Positions 32,695-45,200 of a stretch of 64,000 nucleotides of DNA are shown here, in pieces. The DNA is from Rhizopus arrhizus. Its lineage: Eukaryota > Mucoromycota > Mucoromycetes > Mucorales > Rhizopodaceae. Below the pieces are notes generated by a model. It searched no databases. It saw only the letters and a list, made by a program, of their open reading frames with translations, and had not been told where the DNA came from. Location: the NCBI GenBank assembly GCA_024220505.1, contig JAKZZE010000025.1, positions 558,001-622,000 of the forward strand. The letters are read 5' to 3'. A program made the translations under genes and the position numbers. Within the stretch, counting starts at the first letter, position 1. Each line of letters begins with the position of its first letter.

Positions 32695-34442
32695 ATGAAT
32701 TCTTCCATCATTTCACAAAACTCTACTATTGATCCGCTAGGATTATCAACGGATACACATGGATCTTTATATAAAGTGATTGGAGTCACATTAGCTATAG
32801 CAAGCGGTAAATTTATAGCTTAAATAATAATTATGTAGAATTTAAAGAATGGATTTCTTAGGTATATTTATTGGAAGTAGTTTTGTGTTTAAAAAGAAGG
32901 GTTTATTACAATCAACAGAAAAAACAGGTATTTTTTAATAGAAGTTATTCATGCAGTTGTAGTGTATATTCATATATGACATAGGTGGTATTGCAGGAGA
33001 AGGATATAGTTATTTAAAGTCAACAATGTGGTGGAGTGGCATGATACTAAGTAAAGAGTACATTATATAGAAAATAGAGAATAAAACTAACAATAGAAAA
33101 ACTCTTTATAGTGGTTGTTGGTGAAGCATGTAATTTTGTAGCTTATGCATTTACTCAGGCCATTTTGGTCACTCCATTAGGTGCATTGAGTGTTGTTATA
33201 TCGTAAGTATTTACACTGTGGATATAAAAAAGCTTTTATTGATTATATATGATATAGTGCTGTTTTATCATCTATTTTCTTAAAGGAAACACTATCATTT
33301 CAAGGAAAAGTAGGTTGTTTACAATGTGTGTTGGGTGCGATTATCATTGTGATGCATGCTCCAGAACAAGGTGCAGCGGACAGTTCAATTGAGACATTCA
33401 AGACATTAATGTTATCTGTTGGTAAAGTACAAAATGAACATGAAAAGCAAAAGGAGGTAAATTAATTGCCAAAATAGGATTTTTGGTGTACGCGTTTATT
33501 GCAGTTGCAGTTTCTCTATTCTTGGTATTTTATTGTGCTCCTCGATGGGGAAAATCAAACATGTTGGTTTATATCTGTGTTTGTTCATTGATTGGATCTT
33601 TATCTGTTGTATTCACTCAAGGCATTGGTGGTGCTATTGTACATTCATTTGCTATAGAAAATCAATTTACAAACTGGTTTGTTTATTTGGTGCTAGCACT
33701 TACTTTGATAACATTGGCTGTTGAAATCATCTATTTAAACAAAGCCCTCAACTTATTCAATACAGCCATTGTAACACCTACTTATTATGTCATCTTTACT
33801 ACACTTAGTATTATCAGCTCCATTGTGTTCTATCGTGGATTTGATGCATCACCCGTCAATATCGTCACTTGTGTATTTGGTTTTTTGATTATTTGTTCTG
33901 GTGTTGCCTTACTACAAAAAGATAGAAGCAAGGACGCTTCAGCCTTATTAGAAGATAATAGAAGCGATATGTCAAATAATCCACAGCAAAGACTATTGTA
34001 TCAAAGTGAAAAATATTTTACCTCGGAAGAAGACTTACATGATTTAGAAGGAGGTGGAGAGACATCTGATATGAGAAGAGTGTCAGGTAGAGAACATAAT
34101 GCTCCATCGCTTTGGCATAGAACTAGAAATTCGATAGATTATCCAGTAACTTCATCTCCAACCCAATTTACAGACAATATTAAAATGGAAACAATAAACC
34201 ATTCAAACTTAACTATTAATACTTTATCCACAAAAGAATCTGGTAAGTCATTTAAATCATACGTATTAGGATTAAATTAACAAGTGAACACAGTAGATAT
34301 ATTAACTGGAAACAATAGACGTGTGCAGGACACACTAGATCCAATTAGTACAGTGAGATTAGGATTAAAAAAAGATGAAGATGATGATAAAGAAGGTTTA
34401 ATAAATAGTCATTGGGATGATGATAAAGATCATTTAGTCTAA
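32695..34442 (+). CDS. NIPA-type magnesium transporter
   Basis: Seven exons with consistent phases: 32695-32806, 32862-32927, 32985-33050, 33112-33202, 33258-33421, 33478-34242 and 34285-34442; introns are 42-61 bp. The product is 473 aa. NIPA features: VTLAIASG joining IFIGSSFVFKKKG across intron 1, EGYSYLKSTMWWSGM, VGEACNFVAYAFTQA, LVTPLGALSVVIS and KETLSFQGKVGCLQC. About nine membrane helices fill residues 20-310. The last 160 residues are cytoplasmic, Ser/Asp-rich and probably disordered, with an acidic end (DEDDDKEGL, WDDDKDHLV). NIPA/SLC57 proteins move Mg2+ across plasma or endosomal membranes. Splicing exon 6 at 34242 (TCT G|GTAAGT) instead of reading to the stop at 34280 adds 52 residues. 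It converges with the ADF-H gene, 30 bp between stops. Confidence 0.85.
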
Positions 34443-34472
34443 CAAGTTGTATAATAAAATGTTTTGTTTATT

Positions 34473-36092
34473 TTAAGCAACTATTTCTTGAAGAGTAGCT
34501 AATATTTTCTTTCCAGTCTTTTTATCATCTGCTAATAGTTGATATGAATCAGTGGGGGTATCAATTATAAATGAATTAGGTACAAATATATCTTCATCTT
34601 CATTGGCTGGTGCAAGTCGTGTTACATTTAGCAAATTAATGGTGGATATTGGTGTCTTCATGGACTGTGATCGATGTAAGGTGAGTTTGATTATATCCGA
34701 TTGTGTTTAAATAAACTTACTATTTCGTCTTTATAAAGTAATACTTTCTTTGTACTCTCTACAACGTAATATCTTCGCTTCCAAAACTATACAAGAAACA
34801 TGTGTTAATTCATCATCAAATTATATTCATGTAACTGTTTTACTGGACTATTTCTAGTTTGCACTGATATGAATCCACTCATTAATATGATAGGTTTAGG
34901 ATCTTCAATGAGTTGAGAAATAGTACTTGATCTAGACATTGTAGTTGATGATAAGCTTGTATTGGACGTCTTTGATTTAAGTGAAGGACTAGTTGGTCTT
35001 TGAACATCAAATGTCTTACTTTGTCGTTTGTTGATCCAGCCGATCTTTTCCCTTTCTTCTGCAAGCTGCCTTTGTTTTAACTGAAGATCCATACGGATCT
35101 TTTTTTCTTCTTCTTCAATCTTCTTTATCTGTTGTTCTCTTCTTTCCTTCTCGTCTTGCTGTTCTCTAATTGTCTGTTTAAATCTTGCTTCTTCTAATTC
35201 TCTCTTTCTTAATAGCTGTGTTTGAAAAAGTAACTCTGTTGCGGATAAACTGTTCTCCTCTGCCTCTTCTGCCTTGATTCTCTCATAATAGTCCTTTGAT
35301 GAAGACACACTACTGTTACAATCAATCACTGTTGTTGTATCAGAAAAGGATGTGACAGAAGTAGGTGTGGATGGTATATAAAGGTTATTATCCGGTTCTT
35401 CTGTCATTCCTGTGTTAATGATCAATGAGGTCCTTTTTTTTGGAAAGGTCATGATGAGAGGTGGGGTAGGTGAAGGTGAAGGTGACAAGTTGGACGATCG
35501 GCGCCTGCTGACAACAGAGGAACGTTTGGCGGTGGGTCTGGATCGATTCGGGACTTGCTTTTCACCCAGCTTGAGTCGTGTACGAAGATTACTATCACTT
35601 AGGTCGGATAAAGAGGAAGCTGTGATTTGAGCATGCGATAGTTCACATATTTGAGCTACAGAACGACTATGAACAAGTGCTTTTGCCCTTCTTACACCGC
35701 TAAATATTAAACGATGTTTAGCATAAAATAAGGAGAGGGATGTACTACTTTACTTGACACTGTCAGGCACATAAGTAATTAATACAAACTTGTCTTCTAT
35801 TCGAACAAATCCAAATAATATTTCGTTTGTCAAGTTATCTCTAAACTCACTATTCATAATAAATTTATAAATAATGCTTGTTATTTATTAACTCATTTTA
35901 CCTTAGACCATTGGTTCCACTTGAATATAAAGTAATAACACTCTTTGAATCTTTATAACCGAGTAATAACCTTTTTTTATTTATATTAAGTAACACCATA
36001 AATAAAGTACTTTTTTCTTACCAATTCGTAGGCTCATAATCAGTAATGGAATAATATGCATTTAAAATACGGGGATCTGATACGTCACACAT
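34473..36092 (-). CDS. ADF-H (coactosin/drebrin-like) plus PH domain protein
   Basis: Six exons: 36022-36092, 35902-35970, 35754-35849, 34844-35699, 34721-34786 and 34473-34664; phases chain to a 449-aa product. Residues 1-105 form an ADF-H domain (MCDVSDPRILNAYYSI, LYSSGTNGL, ILFGFVRIEDKFVLITYV, VRRAKALVHSRSVAQI), which binds actin filaments. Residues 110-190 are Ser/Pro-rich. A charged coiled coil (EEARFKQTIREQQDEKERR and on) covers about 225-300. The C-terminal 100 residues form a PH domain (MSGFISVQTR, FWKRRYYVV, SFIIDTPTDSYQLLADD) for lipid or protein binding at membranes. The combination suggests a link between cortical actin and membrane. The intron at 34787-34843 falls inside the PH domain; without it the protein would end after 15 wrong residues. 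Confidence 0.8.
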
Positions 36093-37173
36093 AGTTTATA
36101 AAAAATAAAAAGAAAAAAAGAAAGAAGTTCAAATAAAGTAACCTTACTTTTTCAAACAAAATAAACTCTGTGGAACTTTGAATCAAATTACTTTTTCTTA
36201 CACGAGGACATTTTATTCGTTCATCCACCGAGAACCCTGTAAGTTGATCTAAATTGAAGCGGAGCGGGACCGATGATTACCGTGCCTTTACCTGAAAGCT
36301 GTAGAAAGTATCAACAGTAACCTTTTTATTCCAACACAACCGTGCACATCTCTAAGCGGTATCTGAATGGACTGATAGGACCCCTTTTATTAAGAATAGC
36401 ATGTTTTCATGGCAATGCTCTTAATATTTTCGTGACAGTTGCTATTTGCTATTGTATACGCAAGAGCTAATATAAATCATGATTACAGACGTCTCCTCCT
36501 TTTTTATATCGGAAGTCAAACACACACACATTTCATAACACATGTATAGGCACACTGCTCCACTTCGTATTGTTCAACCATCATTTCTCTTTTCGGCTCT
36601 AATCTAGCCGAATCGGAAATTTATATTGTGAAGAAAGACGCATTTATTTCTAAAAAGAATCAAACACATAAAAAAAAAATTAAAAGAAAGAGTGAATAAG
36701 AGCATGTTTTTAAAAAAGAAATTCTTTGCTAATATTTCTCAATTGATTACGTTTGCACATGTATGAAAGAAGTGAACGTGGTTTTTTTTTTCTTTTTTCG
36801 GAGAAGACTTTATTAAAGGCAGTTTTTCTTTATGAGATTAAAGATGTCTATTGTCTCCTTTTTCTTGATGCTATCTTTTTAAAAGTAGCTTTTTTTCACT
36901 ATTTGTGGCTAGAAAAAACTAAAGATCTAAAAATAAATATAGTTTATTTATGTCCATGAAATGAAAAGATACAAGAGTTAATATAAAATCAATTCAATAA
37001 TATCTTCTTTCTCTTCCAACTTCAAGCCATATACACCATTCACAAGCAGCTTCACTCATCAGTGTATAAATAGACAATTGTTCTGTCTTTAGCTTTGATA
37101 TTCATTTAGGAAAGGTATCAATTTGACTCTGTTAAAAATAGACAAAATAGCATAAAATCTGCCTGTAAATGTG
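36093..37173. other. Intergenic, upstream of the ADF-H/PH gene
   Basis: About 1.1 kb, AT-rich, with a short GC-richer leader at about 36210-36300. A perfect 7-bp stem (TTCGGCT/AGCCGAA) with a 7-nt loop lies at 36592-36612; its role is unknown. No gene. Confidence 0.4.
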
Positions 37174-37205
37174 TTTCACTGTTCCAGTGATGCTGATAAA
37201 TTTTT
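37174..37205 (+). repeat. Left terminal inverted repeat of a composite TE region
   Basis: TTTCAC..CAGTGATGCTGATAAATTTTT pairs as an inverted repeat with 40151-40181. Sixteen contiguous bases (ATGCTGATAAATTTTT) are identical, with TTTCAC and CAGT also shared. Confidence 0.65.
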
Positions 37206-37219
37206 CCGTAAAAAGCCAT

Positions 37220-37282
37220 GCATTTTTATAAAGCTTGGTTGCATTTTTATAAACGTTGTTCGCACTTTTATATTTCGGCTTT
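37220..37282 (+). repeat. Three 21-bp subterminal tandem repeats
   Basis: Units start at 37220, 37241 and 37262, each GCA(T/C)TTTTATA plus a variable half. Related GCACTTTT motifs occur inverted near the right end (around 40007 and 40072). Arrays like this next to TIRs often bind transposase. Confidence 0.6.
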
Positions 37283-37798
37283 AAAAGCCATACCTTTAAG
37301 GGTCCCAGTATCAAACAGGCATATTGGTTTTCACGGTGGGTCTACTAGTATTTTGGTATACTGTTTCTGAATTCTTTTTTTTATCAAATATGTCTTTACT
37401 CATTTTTCCCACTTACCTTTTGGGATGGTTTTTTATACGCTACACTTTTTTTATGATCTGGCCAGGTCAATGAGGTATAATTAAAGATACTATATGCTCA
37501 AATACCATTTTTTGTTAAATCTATATCGTAGATGAATGGTGGCTCCTTAGTCTTAAAGTGCTTACACTTCCAAAGTTAAATTTGGAACTATTTTTCACTC
37601 AGCGAAAACCGTAAGCATTGGTGTCAAAAAATAAAAAGATTTGACCCGATTCTACCCTCCATACGAATTACAAAAAATAATATTTTATGAAAACAGAAGG
37701 TATAAGTTTATGTAATATTCATAGATTCAACTTACACTTAAAGCAAGAGCTTTTGCAAGAATTCCAAATCATTGGTGTTACTATTTTCTTCATCTTCT

Positions 37799-38440
37799 TC
37801 ACTCACTGCTAATAACAATAAAGTTCTTTTTTGCAGCTTTGAAGTTGTCCTAGAAATAAAATATTAAGCATTTTTCAAAACATGCTTTGTCGTGGTTTGT
37901 TATATGGGGTAGAAACTTACAGAACCAATGAATTCATTGATATATTGATGGAATACTTCCGGCATTGCATTGATTTCTTGAGTGCTTCGAGTTTCCATAT
38001 GTTTATCATATAAATTACGGTCAAGGTAAGGTTTAGGAGATATCCCCTTACCGGAACGGATGATTTTATTGGCTTCAAGGCTAAAATAAAGAAAAAGTAA
38101 ATGAATGTAATTTCATGCCTGCTAAATATGATATACCTGTAAGGGTGGAAGGCCTCAGTATTACCTTGGATGTAATGGTGAAAGTCTAACCAAATATTTA
38201 GTGTCTAAAAAAAGAATCTATTAAGTCATTTGTAGAATTGACTTTTGTATCACGTAGTTACTACGTGCTTTATGTTTTGGTCATCTTCTCCGTCTTCTTC
38301 ATTCTTTCTATTTAATGTACCGTCACATGTACTTGAGCCTGCCTGTCATATAATCATAGGGTGTAAGCTCAAGACCAATTAATACCTGTGAACCTAAGCT
38401 TGGATTTTCAAGTTTTGAGAAAAGAAAGATTCAGGTGCTT
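37799..38440 (-). CDS. Intron-bearing ORF of unknown function, 5' end missing
   Basis: Exons on the minus strand: 38386 to about 38440, 38265-38342, 38137-38204, 37921-38080 and 37799-37849; GT-AG introns and phases agree. The readable 130 residues include KLENPSLGSQ, an acidic EEDGEDDQNIKH, LNIWLDFHHYIQ, ISPKPYLDRNLYDKH, MPEVFHQYINEFIGS and the end KNFIVISSE. The helical spacing recalls the C-terminal half of an RGS domain only vaguely. The upstream frame meets a stop about 30 bp before the end of a Tc1-like pseudogene (38470), so the gene may have been cut by that insertion, or it belongs to the surrounding element. No ATG was found. Confidence 0.45.
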
Positions 38441-38469
38441 ATTTTAAAAATATACCCATAAAACAATTT

Positions 38470-39494
38470 TTAGTATTCTATTGCGCCACCTTTAGCTTTA
38501 AAACTGCTTCACATCGCCTCTTCATGCTTCGAACTAATCGGTCGGCAAACTCATCATCCAGCCTTGCCCACTCTTCTTGTAGAGCCACCTTCAATTACTG
38601 CAGGCTTTTGATGAGTAATCTTTTTCTTTCGATTTGTTTTTCAAAAGCATTCCAAACATGCTCGATGGGGTTCAAATCAGGGCAGTACTCAGAGCCTCTA
38701 ATTTGGTGGGTTTCCTTCCATCATCGCGCATAACCAACTGTATTATGGGAAGCTTCATCCTCTTGGAAGATAAAATCCCTCTCCTGATGCATTGTGACAT
38801 TTGTAAACCAAGAATTAATCCTGTTGGTCAAAATATTGGTGTATGCTTCTTGGGCTACAGAACAGGTTTTAATAATTTCTAAAGGTCCGAAACCTCCTCC
38901 TCAAAAACATCCCTGAACCTTAGCTCCTCCACCACCTCACTTGACTGCAAATATTATATTTATTTCATCATAACGCTCTTCTTCCTTCCCAAGTATCCGT
39001 TTACCGCATTTGCTGCCTTCCATACAAAAGTGCAATTCATCAGACCAAACAACATTTCTCCATTGGTCTTTGGTCCAATAGATGTGCTCCTTCGCTCAGC
39101 GAAGCCAACTTTTGCGGTGTCTTGCAGTCAATCTAGGCTTGTGAGCTGCTCTGTACTGTTTGAAGTCGAGTCGATCGATATACGATCGAAGAGTTTCTAT
39201 ACTAACAAAAACATCTAGCTTTGCTAATTCCACATTTATTTCTTTAAAAGAGGCAAAAGGATCCCCTCTAATTATCCTCTTCAAGTGCCTTTCAGTTCTT
39301 TCATTTATTTTCAATGGACGACCTATTTGCTTGTGAGGCAAAGGGGCTGCCATAGTCATCAATCCTGGCTTTTATATTTGCACAATGGACTTGTTCAAGC
39401 CAACAAATTCTGCAATCTCTCTAATCGTATGATGTGTTCTAAGAAGATAAAAAATACGGTATGCTTTGCTTTCTTATGTTTCATTTTCAGACAT
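38470..39494 (-). pseudogene. Tc1/mariner-like transposase pseudogene
   Basis: Reads from MSENET at 39494 to a C-terminus VLKAKGGAIEY and stop at 38470. The N-terminal helix-turn-helix part is visible (THHTIREIAEFVGLNKSIVQ; GRPLKINERTERHLKRIIRG), then NVVWSDELHF (first Asp), FIFQEDEASHN (second) and YCPDLNPIEHVW (Glu). Stops follow MSENET and SIVQI, and further stops or frame changes occur in the core, so it is dead. The longest intact piece is 39096-39362. The NPIEHVW spelling marks a different lineage from the PPYSPELNPI copies in the palindrome. Confidence 0.75.
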
Positions 39495-39557
39495 AATTAA
39501 AGGTCGGGTGCAATCTATGGAGATTTGAGCAGACATATACTTTTAATGTGTTGATGG

Positions 39558-39870
39558 ATGAGAAAAAGACAATTTTATTTTGTTATACGCAATAAAATTT
39601 TCCTATTAATTTGGTGCCATTGTAATGTCAGTATTCATAAATATCAACCATTGTACCGAAAAATAGAGAAAAAAGGATATTATGTCTGTTTCCTTTCACT
39701 ATATTCACCAGAATTTAATGCAATTGAACAATTCTGGGCTAACGTTAAGGGTAAAATGAAGTGAAAACGTATGGATTTGAAGAAAATTTATCCAGTAGAA
39801 TCGCTAAAGCAAGCAACACAGTGCCTGTTTACAACTTGTTGAATTTCAGTGCTCATTCAAAACGTGCGAT
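39558..39870 (+). pseudogene. C-terminal Tc1-like transposase fragment
   Basis: The frame shows IEKKGYYVCF, SLYSPEFNAIEQFWANVKGK with the catalytic Glu, then a TGA at about 39762 and KRMDLKKIYPVESLKQATQ to a stop near 39842. It runs opposite to the pseudogene at 38470-39494 and lies close to the right inverted repeat at 40151-40181, so it may be the remains of the element that owns those repeats. Confidence 0.6.
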
Positions 39871-40150
39871 AAATAACTGCTATATGAAAAGACCAATGCA
39901 ATTTTTTTAATAAAGCAGCCTTATTGAATCTATTGTACTCCTTATTAACTTGGATGATAGCTATTTTTATAAGAGTTTGCTTTCTTTTTTACCTTTTTTT
40001 ATCAAAAAGTGCGAACAAAATTTACTAAAATAAGACATGTATTAGTGTTTTTTTTACGATGTTTATTTGAATAAAAGTGCGATCTTTATTTTATGAAAAA
40101 GCGAAGTTTGATTTTTTTTTTTTTTTTTTTTTTTTTGCGAAAAAAAGCAA

Positions 40151-40181
40151 AAAAATTTATCAGCATTACTGTTCTGTGAAA
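40151..40181 (-). repeat. Right terminal inverted repeat of a composite TE region
   Basis: Reverse-complement partner of 37174-37205. A T25-like run (40112-40136) and GCACTTTT-like motifs lie just inside it. Confidence 0.65.
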
Positions 40182-42236
40182 GGTTTGTCACGCTAGCACA
40201 TACAGAAAAAAAAGAAGCAAATTTCTTTCAAATTCTTAGAGAAGCTATCTGTTGTAACTGCACAAATTGTTACAAAGTAAAATAAGGAGAAGAGGATGTC
40301 TTCGATCGGCGAGTATGGTCTCGGTGACCCAGAACTTTTTGTCTAATTCTGACTTTTAATAAACGGCGCATTTACCAAGATTCCCATCATATCTTAAGAA
40401 TTTTGACCCTTACTTTTTTAGAAAAACTGCATCAAAGATACACACTTTGTTTAAATAAATTGCTGATTTAAAAGAGCTGTAATCACACATACAAGCTCAT
40501 TTTCTCAATTTGACTGCTTATATCGATCAGTTACCAAAAGCAGCTAAAGGATTTTCTTCATTCTGATTACAATATGTAGTATTTTGTTTGTAAATTAAAG
40601 GAGGGTAGTTTTTTATGCGAAAATTCATAAAGCAATGGATAGCCTAAAATGATCACATCGCCCTTGCAAATATTATTCCATACCAATTATTACTATAACT
40701 ATGTTCTTGGCTTCTTTGCTTTCGGAGACGACAGGATAGATGTAACACTGTTAAACGTAAGGATCAATCTATTTTTATTTAATAACTTTGTATTAACTTT
40801 CATCTTGGGTAATTTGAACTGCAAGATTATTCTTGCTGCTTTGTTGTTGATGTGAAGTTAAACTTTGTAATATTTGTAATATGACCGTCTATTTATAATT
40901 TCTTTTCGTCAAATTGTGTGATGTACAAGAATATGTCTGGACTCACTTGTCCCTAGAAAATATGGTAGGTATGGTAGGATATACCCTTGACAGTTTCTAA
41001 GCGCTTGATTCAGGAGGATTGCATGATCAGGCTATCTGCTTGTTCAGACAAGCAATCTAATGATATTTTTAGTCGCGGCTCAAGCAGTTTTACCATTTGA
41101 TTTTATTTTTAAAACAAGGGACCGAATGTAATTATCCAAAAAATTTTGATGTGATTCCATTGTTTGTATGGGCTTGAACTTACCAGTGGGTCAACTCATT
41201 AAAGCAGTGAGTAAAGCAGATTTTAAAGTGAATTATGTCAACTTTCTTAACAAAAATGCCCACCTACTCAAAATGACATGAACTAAGCCCAAAGGAAACA
41301 TCCAATCAAACAAGCAAAAAGAAACTAGATAATACCATTTACACTACTAATCAAGCCAGATTTGGTTCTGAAATCACTTTTAGAAAGGTCAAAGCCACTG
41401 GATTATAGTACAAAAGTTGCACATTATGCCTGGTCTTGCATTTTTTTAAAAAAAAAAAAGAAAAGAAAACTACAAAGTGTGGCTGTAAGTCGGTGTTGTA
41501 CTTTTAATGCATTGATGAAGAATTAATACTTTATTCCTGTGCTACTTGATGAATCCTTTTTGATGATGGTAGAGCTCTTTGGTTTGTGGATCCTACTCAG
41601 TATGCTTAATATTGATGATTTTAAAAGCTTTTCACAATTCTGCATTTACTTTATTCAATACTTTGCAGTTGGAAGCGGATGTCAATAGAGACATCTGATA
41701 TAATTAGTTGATGAGAAGATAACAGCAGGGTTATTTTTCAATATGCTTCTATTATATTATTTCAACTCAACATTTAAATACTTTTATTAGCGCTTGATAT
41801 TTAATAAAATAATAAATCATTCTATCCATAGTCCTTCCATAAAACCTCAGATGGCCAATTAGAATTTCAAACGGTAAATAATTTGAGATATACTTTTAAT
41901 TTTTTGTATTATTGGTGTAACAAATTGTAAAATAACAAAAATAACATCTAGGCTATATAAATAAAAAGGAAAAGGAGAAAGGGGAGAAAGGGGAGAAGAA
42001 GAGAACGAGTGATATAGTATGCATAAAATAATAATCTTTTTTGCTCCTCAGTTGCATTGATCACGCGAATGATTATTATTAAAAATTAAAACATCTTTCT
42101 GTCCCTTTTTTTTTTTTCTTTTTTCTCTCTTTTTTTTTCATCATATTTACACCCCCTAGAGTCAAAAAGTTTAAACGGTACGGCTACTTGTATTTTATTC
42201 ACTTTATATTAACCTACTTCTTAGCTCAATGACATA
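40182..42236. other. Intergenic, 2 kb, no gene recognised
   Basis: AT-rich, with weak coding-like traces (for example ending near 41690) but no chain of exons. The last 200 bp are purine-rich then T-rich and form the upstream region and leader of the cytolinker gene. Confidence 0.45.
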
Positions 42237-45200
42237 ATGAGTGCGGCATCTTCTAATGCAACATCTCCTTCTACATCCAGTAAACCTTCAACTGTCAATC
42301 TAGGCACAGGAATGGTCCGCTCAAGCTCCAACCTTTCAATATTCCGAGAAAATAACAGGAAACCTGTAACGCGCCCACGAGGAAATACGCTTGGCGGACT
42401 TGATTTTGGAGAAGACCATGTCCGCAATATTGGATCAGATTACCAGGAAATACAAATTCGCACCTTAACTAAATGGATCAATGCACAACTTCAACAGGTA
42501 GACGATCACATTGACAACATAAAGACTGATTTAAAAGACGGAAAAAGGTTACTTAAACTACTTTCAGTCGTATCCAAAGACCCTGCACCCAAGCCTGAAA
42601 GGATGAATATGCGAATTCATCAATTATCCAATGTGGCTCAGGCACTGGGCTTTTTAGAAAGACAGTTTGGATCAGAAAATATGCCAGATATTGGAAATGA
42701 AGCTATTGTGAATGGTGATTTGAAAAAGACACTTGCCCTGATATTCTTTATAATGATAAAGTATCAAATTCAACTCATCTTAAATGAACATGGTGAGGAT
42801 TTTATTCAATCTTTATCTGTAAGTTATATAAGCCCTTTTATAGATAAAAAAAACTAATACATACGATTATAGGAGGTATCACAAATAGAAAATGGAAAAG
42901 CAATGCAATCTACTGACTTTATGGACACAAATCCAAATGCAAAACCTACAACAGGTTCACTTACCGCATCTCGTAAATTTGGAAGTCATAACTCAATAGC
43001 AGACAAATTACACAACGCAACCACATCGACCTCTATGGATGCAAAGATAGCCCTTTTATGCTGGGTACGTATTCAGCTGGAAGACTATATCACTGTAAGC
43101 ATTATACCCCCTATTCAGGACTTTTCAAGGTCATGGCGAAATGGCGTTGCTTTCTGTCTATTAATTCACAGGCATAATCCTGCATACATACCCGATCTCT
43201 TTAGTGTTCATCTCAATGCAAACCTTGCTGAAAGATCAACTTGGATACATTTATTGAAATTAGCCTTTTCATTGGCAACAGACAAGATGGGTATTCAGGC
43301 CTATTTGGAGCCTGAGGACTTGGTCGATGTCGAATTTCCTCATGAGCCCAGTGTGATGATGTATGTCAGCGAATATTACAAGCTCATGTCTAAACATCAA
43401 CGAGAGGAACCTATCACTGATAAAAAAGAAAGAGCAGTGAAGCGGAAGGCGGCTATTATCATGGCTTCAGGAGGTGTTTTGGATCCTGTTGAAGAAGGTA
43501 TAGTTCAAGAGCCGGAACCTATTCAAGCACTACCACTCGAGGCTCCTGTCCCTGTTCCTATGCTTTCTGCCCGACGTAAGAAAAAAATGAAACATCGCCA
43601 ATCAAGTCTAGCAGAAGAAGATAAGGCAAGGATCAAAGCCGATCTCAATAGTAAATTGATGATGCAACTCACAGGCCATTTGCCCAGAGGTGTCCATCCC
43701 ACCTTGGATGAGCTTCTCACGATTCACGACACTGTGCTTTCTTTTATTCGATCTAATACCCTTACCATTGATGCTATACCCGAAGAATTTCAGAGCTCAG
43801 CGTCCGTGTCTGAATACTTGGAGGCACTCGAAATCATCGAGGAACAGACTATGATGGAAGAGTCACATTTGGAAACAGCAAGATTGGCTAAGGAGACGCT
43901 CACTACACCACCAGAAAAGGCTGATGATACTCTGATTCATTTGACTGACCTTCAGAGGACACAGGTCGTGAAGCTCTATGACATGTTGTTGAGTGAATGG
44001 AATCAGTTTTTAGAGGTCTTGAAGACAACTAGGGATGATCTTGTTCAAGTTGAGAATACCCTGATAGATACTGAAGAAATCGTTGCGAAATACCGTGAAC
44101 ATATTGCAGAGGTCAATAGAATATTAGAAGACTATAGACTAAAGCTTGAAGAGGTCTCTCCTCGTAAAGATAAGAACACACCAGCAGAGGAAACTCAAGA
44201 AACGGTAGATACATACCAAAGCCAGCTGGATGAACTATCTGAACAGTTTGATCAATTTGAAAATACTATTTGGTCAGAGTTTCATAAAACAACTCAGGGA
44301 CTGCCCAAGTCTGTAATGCTTCTTGTTCAAAGCCAATATACAGAAACAGTTGAAAGGCGTAATGCCTTAGTGACTCGTTTGAAGAAAGAGCGTCAGTCAT
44401 GCAAAGATTTTAAAAAAGGACTTCTTATCAAAACTAAAATACAGGCGATTGAATCTGAACTCGAAGTCATCCAGTCTATGATGGAGGACAGTGGAGAAGA
44501 AAAAGAAACGACGAACGATACCATTCTAACCTTGGAGAACAAAGTAGCAGAGGTCAAGGCAAGCATCTACAGCCTGAAAGAAGAATACAGTGATCTCTTC
44601 TCACGTGATGATCGCCTCATCTTACTACTGAACGATATCCAAACAAAATACAAAATTGTCAACAACTGGGTCGATCAAGTGCGAGTCTGGTTTGTTGAGG
44701 CAGAAAGAATTCGATCGTGGATAGAGGAATATATTGAAACGATTCATCAAAAGAATGCTGACGATTCCTCCAAGGTAGACCCTCTCTCTTCAGATGTACT
44801 GATCGAGGTTGAGGAGATAGACGTGATTACCATGATTGACGAGCACAAAAAGTTGGAAAAGATAATCAATCGATTTAACGAAGATGACATGGCCCGACTT
44901 CGTACTCACGTCAAGACATTGACTATGAACGACGATGACGATGATGAGGATATTCATAATTTGTCACCTGCAGATGCAACAACTATTGAGATTACTTTGA
45001 ATACATTGAATACTCTGAATCGCTTAATGAGCTTGTTGCAGACAAGATCCAAATTTGTCAATTTACTAGGAACACGTCTCAGATGGGAAGAGTTGATCGG
45101 AAAGACAACCGAGTGGTGCCGCAAAAAAGGTGATGAAATCTCAACCTTTGTTCAAAAGGAGGCACGCTGGTTGGGACCTCAAGAGGATGAGGAGGAAGTC

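Noticed and set aside
36592..36612. 7-bp perfect hairpin as an RNA element
   Set aside because: A single short stem of this size is expected by chance in 64 kb and has no gene-linked context.
40285..40345. GC-richer stretch ending in a T run, possible pol III RNA or 5S-like sequence
   Set aside because: Does not match 5S, U6 or tRNA box patterns that I can recognise; too short to support.
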